This document shows positions 12,301 through 21,835 of a stretch of DNA of 64,000 bases, piece by piece. Within the stretch, counting starts at the first letter, position 1. Every line of letters begins with the position of its first letter. The position numbers and the translations under genes were made by a program. The stretch comes from Phymorhynchus buccinoides. Taxonomy: Eukaryota > Mollusca > Gastropoda > Neogastropoda > Raphitomidae. The stretch is taken from assembly GCA_017654935.2 (NCBI GenBank), contig CM065698.1:39192739-39256738 (forward strand), in the 5' to 3' direction. The notes under the pieces are model-generated. The model made no database searches, had not been told where the DNA came from, and saw nothing but the letters and a program-made list of their open reading frames with translations.

Positions 12301-15300
12301 ACCGATCACTTAGTTTCAACCTATGGAGTGAGACTGGTTACTTGGCTTTAACTTGTGGGGGTGGGGAGGTCTTTTGTACAGATAGTTCCCCCAACTTCTG
12401 GAAGTTCTGTGCTTAAAACTTCCCTTAATCTGTCGTCACTCTCTTTGATTCTGCCTTTTCCCTTTGTTTACTGTCATCTACTATCTTTCTGCCCGACTTG
12501 TCCATTCTCAAGCCTTTTGTTCTAGAAACTCTTACAAAAGTTGTCTCCAGCCTTGGACGGACATGCTGGGCCTAAGTATTTCTTAGCATCTGTGCTCATA
12601 TGACAGGAAACTGTCCTGAGCGATCGACGAAGAAAAAAACGTGACGTTGAATTTCTCTGTTCCAATTCAGTCGTCGATGCGAGGGTTAGGAGCGAGTCCG
12701 TCGACCTCCCTCATGTCGCAGACCATGATGCAACAGCAGCAGCAGTCCAAGGTGAGTGACGGGCCCTTTGTTGATCGTTAGTGTTGAGAGAGAGAGAGAG
12801 AGGGATATTGATTGATGATTTAATTGTATAGAGGCCTTAGCCCATTACAATATATATTAAACTCAACTTTTTCAGTGAGCCTTTAGTAGACACAGAAATG
12901 TTGTTTGTTGTCTTATCCTGGCTAAAAGACTCCAGGGATCATCCCAACAGCGGAAGCACTTGAACGCTATGGTACAAGTGCATTAACCACGGATGAGAAC
13001 ATTACGTGTGTGACCGTTTTTGATTACCTCGCCACATGGGCAGCCACGTTCTGACTTTGGGGGAGACACAGAAATGAATAAGTAGATAACTAACTACATG
13101 TAAATTAAAGAGAGAGAGCTGATATTTATACCATTTTAACCCTCTTGTGCCTGACGCTCTGTGCTCTCAATCACCTCTGAAATCCTAACCCAAGGGACGT
13201 CACTCCGTACAAAAGGCGGGGTAGCGTCAGAAAAATAATAAAATAAAATATACCCTACCAGATTTTGTTTGTTTTTTTGTTTTGAATGCGTTGCCGAGAT
13301 GTCTGTCTGATTTGCAAAAGGAATTTCAAGATGTTATGGGGATGCATGGCTCCACAAAAAAAATCAAAATGCCAAAGTGTATTCGCAAACTGCATTCACT
13401 AGTCATTCACTGCCTACTTTTGCAGACTGTTGAAGCCTAAGACGACTGAAATGGAAATGTAGATCAAAACCATTCACTTACCCTTTCACTTCACGATCTT
13501 ATAATTCCTATCTTTCACAAAAAAGGGAATTTTCAGCGCTATCATCACTCAGTGGATGCAATAACGACTCATCATCCATGATGTAAAAGTCGGGAAAATG
13601 CCGATGTCAGTAACACGACTTCAAAAATTCGCATCGATCGAACAAACACAAGCTCGCTGCCGAAATAGGTCAGAATACACTCCTTACTCATCACTTCGCG
13701 ATCTCATAAGTCCCATCTTTCACAAAAATAGGACTATTCATCGCTTTCCTCAGTCAATGGACGCCATAACTGTTCGTCATCCATATTGGAAAAATCGCGA
13801 AAATGCCGAAGTCGGTCACTAATTTTCAAAAATTCATATCTTTCAAACCAATCGGCCTAGAAGCCATTGCAAGCAACAGGACGGAAGTGTAATCTACAGC
13901 GAAAGCGAGGCTGAAGCGCTCACGTGACTGCCATGTGATAGAAACAAAATGGAAGCGCCCAAACCGGCCACGTGGAATCCGTACGTTCCCGAACGTTCTA
14001 GACGTTTCCGATCCGATTTTTTTTTGAACGTTCACGACCGTTCACCGCACAAGAGAGTTAATGTCATTAACAAAAAACATTAATGCTCTTATTTTATGTG
14101 TGGAAAAACGTCATTTTCAATACAAAGTATATAAAATCTAACCATTAAGTGTGTGAGAGAGGTAGAGAGAGAGATTTGCAGATGATATATATCGGGTGTG
14201 TGTGAGTGAGATTGTATTGTATGCTGAGAAGAAGAAGACAAAGAAGAAAGAGGAAGAGGAGGAGGGGAGAGAGAGAGGTGTGTGTTTTCTGTGTTGGCGG
14301 TTTGTATGTTTATTCACTAAAAACATTAAGTGTGCATGTACTGTGTACTGTGTTCTGGGCAGCAGTGTTTTTTACTTTGTGTGTATGTTGGCAGTTTGTG
14401 TACATGCCCCATTGTTTATGCTCATAAAGCATTAAGTATGCATGTACACTGTTCTTCTACCTACGTGCATGCAGGTGTGTGTATGACTGTGTGTGTGTAT
14501 CTTCTGGAGTGTAACTGTAAGTGTGTGTGTGCGCAGCTGTATGTGTGTGTGGCTGTGCAACCTAGTATATACGATTTATTGAATGAGAGATGAAAAATGA
14601 GTCTGTGTTTATGTGTGTGTGATGTCTGTGTGTGCTGCTTTGTGCATACATGTGTTGTTGTTGGTTTGTGTTATTCTTTAATACTATTTTTGTTGTCTGC
14701 TTATTGATAAACACTTTGTTGTAAAGCGCTCTGGGCTCATTTGAGGTAAAGCCCTATATAAATGTACTGTTATCATTATTATTATAATAAATGTCTACCT
14801 GCCGTAACTGACTATTATTGACAGTATTCTCCATGTGTGTTCAGGGCAGCATTGTGACTGGAATGCCTGGTCAGCCTAGCAGCAACTACCAGCCATCTGC
14901 CCCAACAGTAAGTCATATGCCTTTTTTAAAACCACTTCACTACAAGAAAAAAAAAGATAAATTATCGATTTTGTTATTATAATTAAAAGAGACCTGTTAA
15001 GACTCAATGTGAGAAAATGGTCTAAAGATATATCTTTCCCGACTTGTCTAAACCGAAAAGCAGCATTCCAGGGCTATGACATCAAAAGTTACGACAGTAT
15101 CATTGACATCATACACCCCGTCGTTAGACACGGGGCAAGCAGTGAAGGGGTTAACCCTTTCACCGCCAATGTCGCATTTTTGCACCACAATGGTTTAACA
15201 CCCATGTCACTAAAAAGCATCAAATCAGGGCCTGTTATCTGAAGACCCTATTTTTGTAATTTTGGGAGGTAAGGATAGGCCTAACGTTATACATGTCACA

Positions 15301-15674
15301 GAGGAATTTGCAATATTGCAGATTTGTTTTCTCTGTGACTTGAGTAAATTTAATATTTTTTGCCTAAAAAATGGCTGGCAGTAAAGGGGTTAAATTTGCT
15401 TGTAATTCTTACCATGAGTTATTTGTGTCTGTGAATACAAAGGACAGCCGTTTCTAGCCTTAAGTGTAAATGATTACTTTAAATGACTTTCTTGAGTAAA
15501 GTTGCATTAAAAAAAAAAAAGGAAAAACAATTGTCAGGTTTACCCTTGTTATAATTAGTAGTATCAACAACACTCGTTACTGTCCCACAGACTACCTACC
15601 AGACTCAGGGAGGGAGCTCCGGCCGACCCACCTACCCGACACAGTCGCACCGCCAATATTACCAGACCCACTGA
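1272..15674 (+). CDS. GPS2: G-protein pathway suppressor 2 (GPS2), 10 coding exons, 412 aa
   Basis: Coding exons: 1272-1365, 2069-2172, 4091-4215, 5745-5871, 6490-6658, 8287-8589, 11365-11453, 12671-12751, 14845-14907, 15591-15674. All junctions are GT-AG and all phases agree (1239 nt including TGA). Known role of the family: small nuclear subunit of the NCoR/SMRT-TBL1-HDAC3 corepressor, a suppressor of JNK signalling and an inhibitor of UBC13-dependent K63 ubiquitination. Seen here: N-terminus [10 protein letters not shown] (vertebrate proteins begin MPALLERPK); a charged coiled coil, about residues 32-105, with [16 protein letters not shown] and the hallmark [17 protein letters not shown]; then a low-complexity Pro/Ser/Gln/Tyr tail with about 17 consecutive Gln in exon 6, and [13 protein letters not shown] matching the conserved C-terminal region. 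Vertebrate GPS2 is about 327 aa, so the tail is longer here. The start is chosen because it is the conserved MPAL and heads the first exon. The 3' UTR end is not determined. Confidence 0.93.
2069..2172 (+). CDS. GPS2: GPS2 coding exon 2
   Basis: The acceptor CTTTACAG precedes it and the donor GTGAGT follows. It encodes the first half of the coiled coil ([20 protein letters not shown], then [15 protein letters not shown]), enters in phase 1 and ends in phase 0. This is the NCoR/SMRT-TBL1-binding region in the known family. Confidence 0.93.
2345..2665 (+). repeat. Interspersed repeat family R1, variant copy
   Basis: Shares the block TTCTGGAAGTTCTGTG..TAACTTC and the following pyrimidine-rich stretch with copies at 9130, 12350, 22405 and 47905. 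It ends, like the 9130 copy, in a tail with GGCCTGGGAAC. Family not named; it could be a SINE or MITE. Lies in GPS2 intron 2. Confidence 0.6.
2702..2750. repeat. (AT)n microsatellite
   Basis: A run of alternating A and T about 49 nt long in GPS2 intron 2. Confidence 0.95.
3006..3388. repeat. Long imperfect (TG)n array
   Basis: About 380 nt of TG repeats with GC, TTTG and GAGT interruptions in GPS2 intron 2. Short ORFs seen in all frames here are repeat artefacts. Alternating purine-pyrimidine sequence can adopt Z-form DNA. Confidence 0.95.
3970..4030 (-). repeat. R1 fragment
   Basis: Contains the R1 end signature GGGGGAACTATTTGTGCAAAA followed by a short C-rich/G-rich palindrome. Inserted only about 60 bp before the exon 3 acceptor. 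Confidence 0.5.
4091..4215 (+). CDS. GPS2: GPS2 coding exon 3
   Basis: Encodes [20 protein letters not shown], then [20 protein letters not shown] and [15 protein letters not shown] is nearly invariant in GPS2 and is the diagnostic block. The acceptor is TGTGATAG and the donor GTAGGG. Ends in phase 2. Confidence 0.93.
4526..4612 (-). mobile_element. tRNA-related SINE head (degenerate)
   Basis: On the - strand, TAGCCAATTGGTAGTG resembles a pol III A box, and GGTTCCGGGTACGATTC about 35 nt later resembles a degenerate B box. No full cloverleaf can be folded. Read as a SINE fragment in GPS2 intron 3, not a tRNA gene. Confidence 0.45.
4830..4898. repeat. (CA)n microsatellite
   Basis: About 69 nt of CA with CACG interruptions in GPS2 intron 3. 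Confidence 0.95.
5745..5871 (+). CDS. GPS2: GPS2 coding exon 4
   Basis: Encodes [20 protein letters not shown], then [20 protein letters not shown] and QMP. The split codon AG|T gives the conserved KEQS junction. The donor is GTTAGT. The last 69 nt plus the donor are copied four times downstream (5929-6389). Confidence 0.88.
5929..6389 (+). repeat. Tandem array of GPS2 exon 4 tail, donor and (TG)n
   Basis: Four copies (5929-5994, 6082-6147, 6201-6266, 6324-6389) of the last 66-69 nt of exon 4, each followed by GTTAGT and a (TG)n run. Against the exon they share derived changes (ATGTCC to ATATCC, CTCTAC to TTCTTC, ATGCCG to ATGCTG), so one early duplicate was amplified. Each copy is open in the exon frame ([20 protein letters not shown], then ML) and keeps a GT donor. 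A weak AG sits in GTCCAG at each left edge. Confidence 0.93.
6490..6658 (+). CDS. GPS2: GPS2 coding exon 5
   Basis: Encodes [20 protein letters not shown] and a Tyr/Ser-rich segment ending ASDY. The donor is A|GTAAGT at 6659. A second strong GTAAG at 6601-6605, inside the exon, is in phase with the same downstream exon: it also ends in phase 1 and would drop 19 codons. Alternative donor use is therefore plausible. Confidence 0.87.
6890..7225 (-). repeat. Interspersed repeat R1, near-complete copy
   Basis: On the - strand it runs from a palindromic CCCCCATGGGGATACC end through TTCTGGAAGTTCTGTGCTTG and CCGAAGTCGGACATGCTGGG to TCTGAGCG. It shares this order with 20905-21215 (-), 12350-12640 (+), 22405-22700 (+) and 47905-48225 (+). 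No ORF is conserved. Probably non-autonomous. Confidence 0.7.
7536..7640 (+). repeat. Retroelement tail with repeated GTCAAA
   Basis: Begins with GTCAAGTCAAAGTCAAAGTC, then a TTTATTATCAC block. A comparable tail occurs near 32060. Family unknown. Confidence 0.4.
8287..8589 (+). CDS. GPS2: GPS2 coding exon 6 (polyglutamine)
   Basis: Encodes [20 protein letters not shown], then about 17 Gln (8358-8408, mixed CAA/CAG), and a Pro/Ser/Gly/Tyr-rich segment ending RMPQQ. Incoming phase 1 selects this frame. The other two frames are also open across the repeat and are shadows. Length variation of the Gln tract is likely. Confidence 0.87.
9130..9515 (+). repeat. Interspersed repeat R1, long-tail variant
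   Basis: The 5' half matches R1. The 3' half (TGCATGCAGCGGGGAGACCGG, then GGCCTGGGAACGCAG and an AAG-rich end) is shared only with 2345-2665, which suggests two R1 subfamilies with different tails. Contains a poly-G run at about 9147-9160. Confidence 0.6.
9596..9876. repeat. 31-bp minisatellite, about 9 copies
   Basis: Unit TTAGGTAGATAAAGTCACAG plus CATATAATCCA. The first five copies are identical and later ones carry AAATTC or GATACA variants. Lies in GPS2 intron 6. Confidence 0.95.
9945..10652. repeat. 54-bp minisatellite, about 13 copies, open on the - strand
   Basis: Period 54 nt (for example 9951 to 10005). Because 54 is a multiple of 3, the - strand reads an uninterrupted repeat of [18 protein letters not shown] over 236 codons. 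Variation is nearly limited to G/A at two positions. There is no upstream coding context and no similarity I recognise, so it is annotated as a minisatellite in GPS2 intron 6. Confidence 0.93.
11022..11130 (+). repeat. Interspersed repeat R3
   Basis: Core TACTGGTGTTGCACCGCCTC, then CCAGGATCGTTCCCACCATC and TTCAGACTGGAGGACG. Related copies: 26125-26215 (-), 28380-28510 (+), 33070-33115 and 57662-57762 (+). Confidence 0.7.
11365..11453 (+). CDS. GPS2: GPS2 coding exon 7
   Basis: Encodes [20 protein letters not shown] and [15 protein letters not shown].....GF.D corresponds to a conserved block near the C-terminus of vertebrate GPS2. Enters in phase 1 and ends in phase 0. Confidence 0.9.
12350..12640 (+). 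repeat. Interspersed repeat R1 copy
   Basis: Contains the R1 signature from GTACAGATAGTTCCCCCAAC through GGACATGCTGGGCCTAAGTA to GAAACTGTCCTGAGCG. Ends about 30 bp upstream of the exon 8 acceptor of GPS2. Confidence 0.7.
12671..12751 (+). CDS. GPS2: GPS2 coding exon 8
   Basis: Encodes [20 protein letters not shown] and QQQQQSK. It is 27 codons, phase 0 to phase 0, so it could be skipped without a frameshift. The acceptor is CAATTCAG and the donor GTGAGT. Confidence 0.87.
12804..12855 (+). repeat. GA-tract-linked retroelement tail
   Basis: A (GA)n run is followed by GATTTAATTG..AGGCCTTAGCCCATTACA. The same TTTA..GGCC..GGCCCAT motif follows or lies inside (GA)n tracts at 32625-32680, 34826-34870 and 36670-36720. 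Confidence 0.5.
12918..13065 (+). repeat. Interspersed repeat R2, partial
   Basis: Carries GACTCCAGGGATCATCCCAA and GTGTGACCGTTTTTGATTAC. Other copies: 20752-20905, 30985-31325, 38395-38695 (+) and 53400-53690 (-). Family unnamed. Confidence 0.65.
13140..14057. mobile_element. TTAA-flanked non-autonomous DNA element, about 918 bp
   Basis: Flanked by TTAA at 13136-13139 and 14058-14061. Ends are CCCTCTTGTGCCTGACG and, inverted, CTCTCTTGTGCGGTGAACG. Inside, a block with CACTTCGCGATCTCATAAGT and ATGGACGCCATAAC is present twice (about 13475-13580 and 13690-13790). No transposase frame. TTAA duplication is typical of piggyBac-type transposition. Lies in GPS2 intron 8. Confidence 0.7.
14695..14795 (+). 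mobile_element. Retroelement 3' tail with AAAGCGCT stem and (ATT)n
   Basis: TTGTAAAGCGCTCTGGGCTC, then a CTATATAAATG block and an AT-rich tail. The same terminal module recurs at 26485-26575, 38040-38110, 45110-45195 and 60075-60190. It resembles CR1/L2-type LINE or LINE-dependent SINE tails. The clade is not certain. Confidence 0.6.
14845..14907 (+). CDS. GPS2: GPS2 coding exon 9
   Basis: Encodes [20 protein letters not shown] and T. It is 21 codons, phase 0 to phase 0. The acceptor is TGTGTTCAG and the donor GTAAGT. Symmetric like exon 8, so a possible cassette exon. Confidence 0.85.
14990..15150 (-). mobile_element. TTAA-associated MITE fragment
   Basis: The reverse complement matches the left part of 43920-44144 (CCCGTGTCTA..ACG, TGATGTCAT.GATG and TTTTGATGTC). 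It abuts the TTAA at 15151-15154 that also starts the next element, so two elements share one target site. Confidence 0.6.
15155..15389. mobile_element. TTAA-flanked MITE, 235 bp
   Basis: TTAA at 15151-15154 and 15390-15393. Terminal repeats CCCTTTCACCGCCAATGTCG and, inverted, CCCCTTTACTGCCAGCCAT. Closely related to 24551-24754. Non-coding. Lies in GPS2 intron 9. Confidence 0.75.
15591..15674 (+). CDS. GPS2: GPS2 coding exon 10 (C-terminus)
   Basis: Encodes [20 protein letters not shown] and RQYYQTH, then TGA at 15672-15674. The RQYYQTH end parallels the aromatic/basic RFYHK end of vertebrate GPS2. A (CT)n run follows in the 3' UTR at about 15698-15717. No clear polyadenylation signal could be assigned. 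Confidence 0.88.
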   Translation, partial: TTYQTQGGSSGRPTYPTQSHRQYYQTH

Positions 15675-16505
15675 ACCAGCGTCTGTTCTGCATTCTCTCT
15701 CTCTCTCTCTCTCTCTTCACGGCTGCTTCTGACATTCTGTGCTTGGAAAATCCCAGCAGATCTCCCCCACAACACTCTTGGAATCTGAATCTTCGCTGTG
15801 AAATCATGCTTCTTGATTTTCTTTTATGCAACCTTTGATTTGTGTGTGTGTGTATGGAATGTTTACTTAGGAAGGTAGGCCCTTTAATCAAATGGCTTTT
15901 GTGATCGGTTGACATTCCCTTGGGGAAGGAATGTGGCAGAATGGTGAAGATGTTCGCCGGCCAATTTAAAATCCGGGCCTCGCCCTTTCGTTCTAGATTG
16001 ACGGGAAAATTGAACTGTGCATCGAGTCCTTCGGGTGTGGGGGCGGAAACCTAGTCTCGCCAGTGCGCTTTACGCACGTTACAATCGGAATCCCATGGCA
16101 GTTAAAAGTCAGTAAGAGCAGGGAGAAATCCCGCTGCCTGGTATGACCAAATTGTTAGCTAGGTTTCCCAAGTCCATTGCCCCCCCCCCCCACACACACT
16201 CTTCACCCCATCAACCTCTAAAAAAAAGAAAAAAGGTGGCGCTGCTTTTGCAACAAGTCTCTGTGACTAGAATGTACCAAATACCCCCCCCCCCCCCCAA
16301 AAGAAGAAAGCCTTTTACCATTGGTTGACATTAGCCGCAAGTTGGGGGCCAACCGTAAAGCGGGAGCTGTACAATTAAAAATCATGGTATGTAAGACAAA
16401 AGTATGGGTGAAAGCAGTTCAGGAGTACTCCTGAAATCAGGATTGGAAAAGCTGATGGAAAGTCTTCAGGATTGGCCATCTTGTCATCCGGATCATAAGT
16501 TAAAG

Positions 16506-17445
16506 TACCGTATTCTCCGGGCTACAAAGCGCACCGTTGTCTAAGCCTCACCCCCTGAATTTTATTAAAATTCTGGACAAAACAACGATAAAGCCGCATT
16601 CAGTGTCTAAGCCGCAAGAGACTGAAAAAGAAAAATGAACCTGAGAAGACGAGCAGACGAACTCGTGATCGAAAGCCACGGCAACTTTGACGGCCCGTGT
16701 TGCACTCGCACACAAACTACACAGTACAGACCTAATCTTCACCATAACGGACCTACTAAATACTGGATTGTGCATGACACAACACAACACAGAACACGAT
16801 AAAGTAACGCACTGGCAGTTCATTTTCAGTCAAAGTTTGCCCACACGAAACTTTTACCACGCATCCAACTTGGCTGACAAAATGGCACAGCGCACACCGC
16901 AGATACGAAATCACGGCAAACGCTAATGCGCCAGCTGCTTTCATTTATCGGATTTTGTGAGTTATTTGCATTCAGCAAATGTTTCAGTCACACAATAACG
17001 CCAATTTATCAGTTTGATAATGGAAAGGAGCTGCTCTTCAACTTCTTTTTTGTAAAGTGAGACCATTACAACTTATGGAGTGAGACTGATCACCTAGTTT
17101 CAAGTTGACTTCGCATTTACATACGCAGAGTTCATAAAGATCGACATGATCGCGACTGTTTCAGTTCAAACTTTGATCATAAACTGCTCAGTGATGAAAC
17201 ATGTGCATAAAAGTGATGCAAATTAGTGGTCAGATCGTGATATCGCCGATTAAATTCTTCAGTTTCGGCGTGAGGATGGTTCGTTTTTACCAAGATTGAC
17301 GATGTCAACACGCACAGGCTGGAGTTGACGAACATCCTAAAATACGGAAGGGGAAATATTCACAAATTAGCCACAATCGTTGTTTTAGCCGCAGGGGTCA
17401 AAGTTGAAGAAAAAAGTAGCGGCTTATAGCCCGGAAAATATGGTA
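16506..17445. mobile_element. DNA element with TACCGTATT..CCGGGCTA termini, about 940 bp
   Basis: The left end TACCGTATTCTCCGGGCTAC and the inverted right end TACCATATTTTCCGGGCTAT match. The same terminal type, with the consensus TATTTTTCGGACTATAAGGC, bounds 29260-29438 and 36316-36480 and, more weakly, 37786-37935. No transposase is visible, so it is a long internally filled member of a MITE family. Confidence 0.7.
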
Positions 17446-18117
17446 TGCAGTGCGACTAATGTGGGTTTTTCTCATGAACCAATTCATTTTTTGGGAATGT
17501 AAAGCGAGACTTTTCCCCTGGGCTATTTATTTGATAGACTATTTTTTGTGTATGCGTTGAAATGTACAGAAAAGTTAATGTTCATGTAATATTACTATTC
17601 TTTTTTTTGGTCAGTGAAAATTCAAAGTATTTCTTTTGTTATATATTGTCACAACAGCACTATAGTGACGCAGATACTGAGTCGACATTTGTGGTTCAAA
17701 ATATTTGGGCTGACAGTCGACGATGATTGAGTTGACAATCGTACACATTTGTTGTTATAACTTAAGACCTGGACAGTTTATTGAGTGAAACAATGTGTAC
17801 GTTGATTTTTGGGGTATTCTTAAAGACAGACTGACCTAGCAAGATTAAGTCCCTTGGTTTTTCTCTGGCCAGGTGTGACCCCCATACGCAAATGAGGCTG
17901 CTCTTCAAAGTGATGTCTCGTTTTGATGTAGGGGGTTGTATGGGAGTCACACCTGGCCAAAATAAGATTTCTTACCAGCGAGAGAGGGAAACCCGTGATT
18001 TTGACACATGACGTGGTGGGTCTTTAAAATGATATCTACAGTGTGTTTTTGTGTTTATATTATTCTTGCCCAGATGACAGAAATATAAAGCAATTTTGAA
18101 GTGTAAATGTGGAGTTA

Positions 18118-19125
18118 TTTTTAGTCCGTCACCAAGACGGACTATTGCGATGGGCTGGTTTGTATTTTTGTTTGTTTGGTTGTTTTTTTTCTGTTTTTTT
18201 CTGTCTGTCCCAAGGATATCTCCCGAACCGCTTGACCGAATCGCGTCAAATTTTGTGTGCAGGTGTGCCTCCTTAATAGGAAGAGATCGGTGCAAACCAT
18301 TTTGCCGTCGTGACCTTGACCTTGACGTACGACCTTGAAAACCGAAAATCTATTTTTAGCCATATCTCGGGCACCGATCAACATAGGATGTTGAAACTTG
18401 GTATGAAGGTGGTTTGGCTTATGCCCGTTCTGATGATGGCATACCGATCAAGGTCAAAGTCAAGGTCAAAAAGATCGCTGGAGCCTGAAAATCGGAGGGT
18501 CATTTTTTTCTCCTTCTGTCTGTCCCAAGGATATCTTTCGAACGGGTTGACAGAATCACGTCAAATTGTGTGTGCTGGTGTGTCACCATGAGAGGAAGGC
18601 ATCCGCGCAAACCATATTGCCGTCGTGACCTTGACCCGTACGACCTTGAAAACCAAAAATCTTTCAGGGGCCATAACTCCCACACCGTTAGTGTTAGAGT
18701 CTTCAAATTTGGCATGAAGGTACTTTGGCTTATGTCCGTTCTGATGGTTGCATACCGATCAAGGTCAAGGTCCGGGCGATCCGTAGGCCTTGAAAGTGGT
18801 AGGGGTCTACACATTGGGTTTTAAGCCATATTTTCCACATTGGTACTTGACAGAAGCGCTTCAGATTGTGTGTGGTACTGTATACCCTAGAGAAGAAAAC
18901 ATCCGAGCATAAATTATCACCATGCTGACCTTGACCTTGAAGTGTGACCTGGAAAACCGAAATTTCCTTCTTTGCGCTATATGTTTCTTCTTCAAGCTGT
19001 ATCTCGTGAACTAGAAGACAGAATCCCTTCCAATTTTGTGTCAGGATGTGACACTCTACGGGGTGTCGCAAGTGCGTGGCATTGCTGGTGATGGACATGT
19101 CTGCCGCTCGGCGACGCCCTTGTTT
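18118..19125. repeat. Degenerate array of roughly 310-bp units rich in AGGTCA
   Basis: TCTGTCCCAAGGATATC..CGAAC occurs near 18204 and 18518. The companions GTCAAATT.TGTGTGC.GGTGTG and CCGTCGTGACCTTGACC recur at similar spacing, with two weaker units to 19100. Many direct half-sites of type AAGGTCA or TGACCTT are present (for example near 18450-18472 and 18310-18335). An inverted GTCCGTCACCAAGACGGAC lies at the left end. Family not recognised. Confidence 0.7.
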
Positions 19126-19635
19126 CTTTTTGTTTAGCTTTGTAAAGCCATGTAAATGAAATGTAATTGATGTGACTGAATTGACTTAATTGTAGTTTCT
19201 TGTAGATTAATTGTATTCTTCTCTATAGCTATGATCCAACTGCACATTTCCATGGGTGCTCCTGCTTTCAGGATGTCTTGAAGTTCAGGATTTTTTTTAT
19301 TGCCTGGAGCCGGCGTTGCCGGATTATGATAATTTGTTAAGATGCATTTTGCTGGTTATAGAGGTCATGAAGTTTAACCAGAAGTGAAAGTGCAAGAAGA
19401 GCCTGTCAATTACATTGGAAACTGTTTTCTTTTCAGCTTCCAGGGGGCATTGCACCCCAGATCGGAACCCCCAGGAGGGGCGCTGTCCCTGCACTCGGCC
19501 GGGGCTTGCAGGATTTTTGAGATTTCCCAGGCGTACCCATGCATTTCCCCCATTAACAAACCATATGTATAATTGCTGCTCCTGCTCTTCTAAATTCCTT
19601 TGCACAAGAAAAAAACACCTACTTTCTTTGTAAAT

Positions 19636-20195
19636 CTGGTACAAACAAACCTCTATTTTAAGACTTCCAAAATGTCCGGAAAAATCGGTCGTAAATCGGA
19701 GGTTTTCACTGGCAGCCGTAGAAAGAAAAAGTTCAGCACAGTTCATACTCTCTTCTTCATGCACACATACAATGACATTAAAACTGGATTTGGGTCTTTC
19801 CAACTCCATAGGATTGTGCAATCGATGTATTACAGTTTCACTTCGCCGACTTCTGTTAATCACCTCCACTCTCGTCCAAAGTCAGTGGTTTTCTTTTTCA
19901 AAGTCAGTGGTTTTCGTGCTTTTCCTACGCTTTCCGCCATCTTTTCTACAACAAGGGAAGTGACTCCACTTTCAGGCCCTTGACCGTGGTTGTTTCCCTT
20001 TGCTCGAAGTCTATGCAGACGACAACAACGGTCGTAAAAACCAACAAAATGGCAGTCGTAAGTCGCGTTTTAGAGGAAGTCGTTTAAGAGAGGTTGTTTA
20101 CATAGTAAAATGCATCCGTGCCAACAAATCCGGTCTCAAATGAGAGGTGGTCGCTTAACAGAGGGTCGTAAAATAGGGGTTTGTCTGTATAGGCC
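19636..20195. mobile_element. Inverted-repeat element, about 560 bp (putative MITE)
   Basis: The left ACAAACAAACCTCTATTTTA and the inverted right ACAGACAAACCCCTATTTTA form imperfect terminal repeats. Internal stretches repeat AAATCGG and GTCGTAA motifs. No coding capacity. Confidence 0.5.
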
Positions 20196-20751
20196 TTTCT
20201 GATTTTTCATAGCTATTGTAACAAAAAAATTTTTTTTAAAAGCAAGAATTTTTTTTTTCCAAGTTTAGTTGATCATAATTACATTGTATAGTGCATTTAT
20301 CATAATCCCAGTTTTGTAAGGACAGGGAGTATATTGGGATGTGCGTTTGTATGTGATAAAACATTTCTTCCACATCTTGGCGCCTAAACTACTAAACCAA
20401 TCTTAACGAAACGTGGCAGAATGGTTCCTTAGGCGCTCTAGATGCGGCCCGTGGTGTCAGATTTACCAAATGGCAAACCATATGAAGGTAATCCCTGTGA
20501 ATCTGATTTGAATGTTACAAACTCACTGATTATTTCAAAGATAATGGATAGTTTCAAACCAAAGTTGGTTTGTTAAAAAAGTGTCACCTAAGCTATTTTT
20601 GTTTGTAAAATAATAAATCACTGGGCATTGTCATACCGATACAGAATATTTTATTTTTTTAAACACAAGAAAACAATAACCGAAGAGTCGAAAATGATCT
20701 CCCCTGACTTTCATCACTAACTGTGAGTACTTATATATTGTTGTTGTTGTT

Positions 20752-20905
20752 GTTGTCTTACCCTGGCTTAAAGACTCCATGGGACTGAAGCACTTGAACA
20801 CTATGGCACAAATGCACCAGTTAGGGATGAGAACATTACATGTGTGACCGTTTTTGATTACCCCGCCACGTGTGCAACCACACTCCGACTTCAGATGAGT
20901 ACCCT
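20752..20905 (+). repeat. Interspersed repeat R2, partial
   Basis: Carries CTGGCTTAAAGACTCCATGG through ATTACCCCGCCACGTG. It abuts an R1 copy directly to the right. Confidence 0.65.
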
Positions 20906-21215
20906 TTATGTTCTTCTTTGATCGCTCAGACAGTTTCCTGTCAATTATGAGCGCAGATGCATCATGCTGCCATTATGCGCCTAAGAAATAGGCCCAGCAA
21001 ATCCGACTTTGGCTGGAGGAAATGCTTTTGAAAGCGTTTTCTTGAAAAAAGGCAGAATGGACCGGTAAGGCAGAAAAATAGTAGATGACAGTAAGCAAAT
21101 GGAAAAGGCAGTCAAAGAGTGACAGATTAGAGGAAGTTACAAGCACAGAACTTCCAGAAGGTGGGGGACTATTTATACAAAAGACCCCCCGGTATCCCCA
21201 CAGGGGGTACCCTTT
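20905..21215 (-). repeat. Interspersed repeat R1 copy
   Basis: Reverse-orientation R1 from CGCTCAGACAGTTTCCTGTC to the G-rich/C-rich palindromic end CCCCGGTATCCCCACAGGGG. Confidence 0.7.
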
Positions 21216-21489
21216 ATATGACCCATCTTTTTCTTTTTCTTTTTCAAAGCATGTAAATATGTACATCTGAACGGACAACAGAAATGGTTAGTTCTCTTGT
21301 AGATTAAAATTGGATTGTTGATTATCGCTAATGATTCATGTGCACATGTTTTCCATTACCCTTCATTTCTTAATTCAGTAATTGTCACGTAAAGTATTCA
21401 TGCACTCCAATTTTCCCTTGCACCAGAAAAACACTTATTGGTGTGTGTTTTATGTAAATCTAATACTGTATATACCTTGTGAGGATACC

Positions 21490-21835
21490 AGAGGGTATCT
21501 TTTGTACAAATAGACCCCCCCCCCCCCCCCCCCCCCCAACTTTCTGGAAGTTCTGTGCTTGTAACTTTCTCTAATGTAACTCCCTCAAAGACTGTACAGG
21601 GGAAGATAAACATCCGGTCTCTTTTCCCTATGAGTAGTGAGGACAGAAACACTGGTTATGTCCCTTTGAAACATGACACATTTTACACATCGATAGGCCA
21701 GTTGAATTCTCCGTTCAAGTTCCAGTCCGAGATTTTGGATAGCCTCCACTGTGAATAGTGTACATGTCCCCACTAACGATAACTCTATCAGCCTGGTTCG
21801 CCGAGCTTTTAAGTAATCCATCTTACCCTTTTAGA
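21490..21835 (+). repeat. R1 fragment with poly-C run, then repeat R4
   Basis: An R1 start interrupted by a 25-nt poly-C run (about 21514-21538) is followed by R4 (CCGGTCTCTTTTCCCTATGA, later ACTAACGATAACTCTATCAG). R4 is also present at 33400-33640. Confidence 0.55.
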
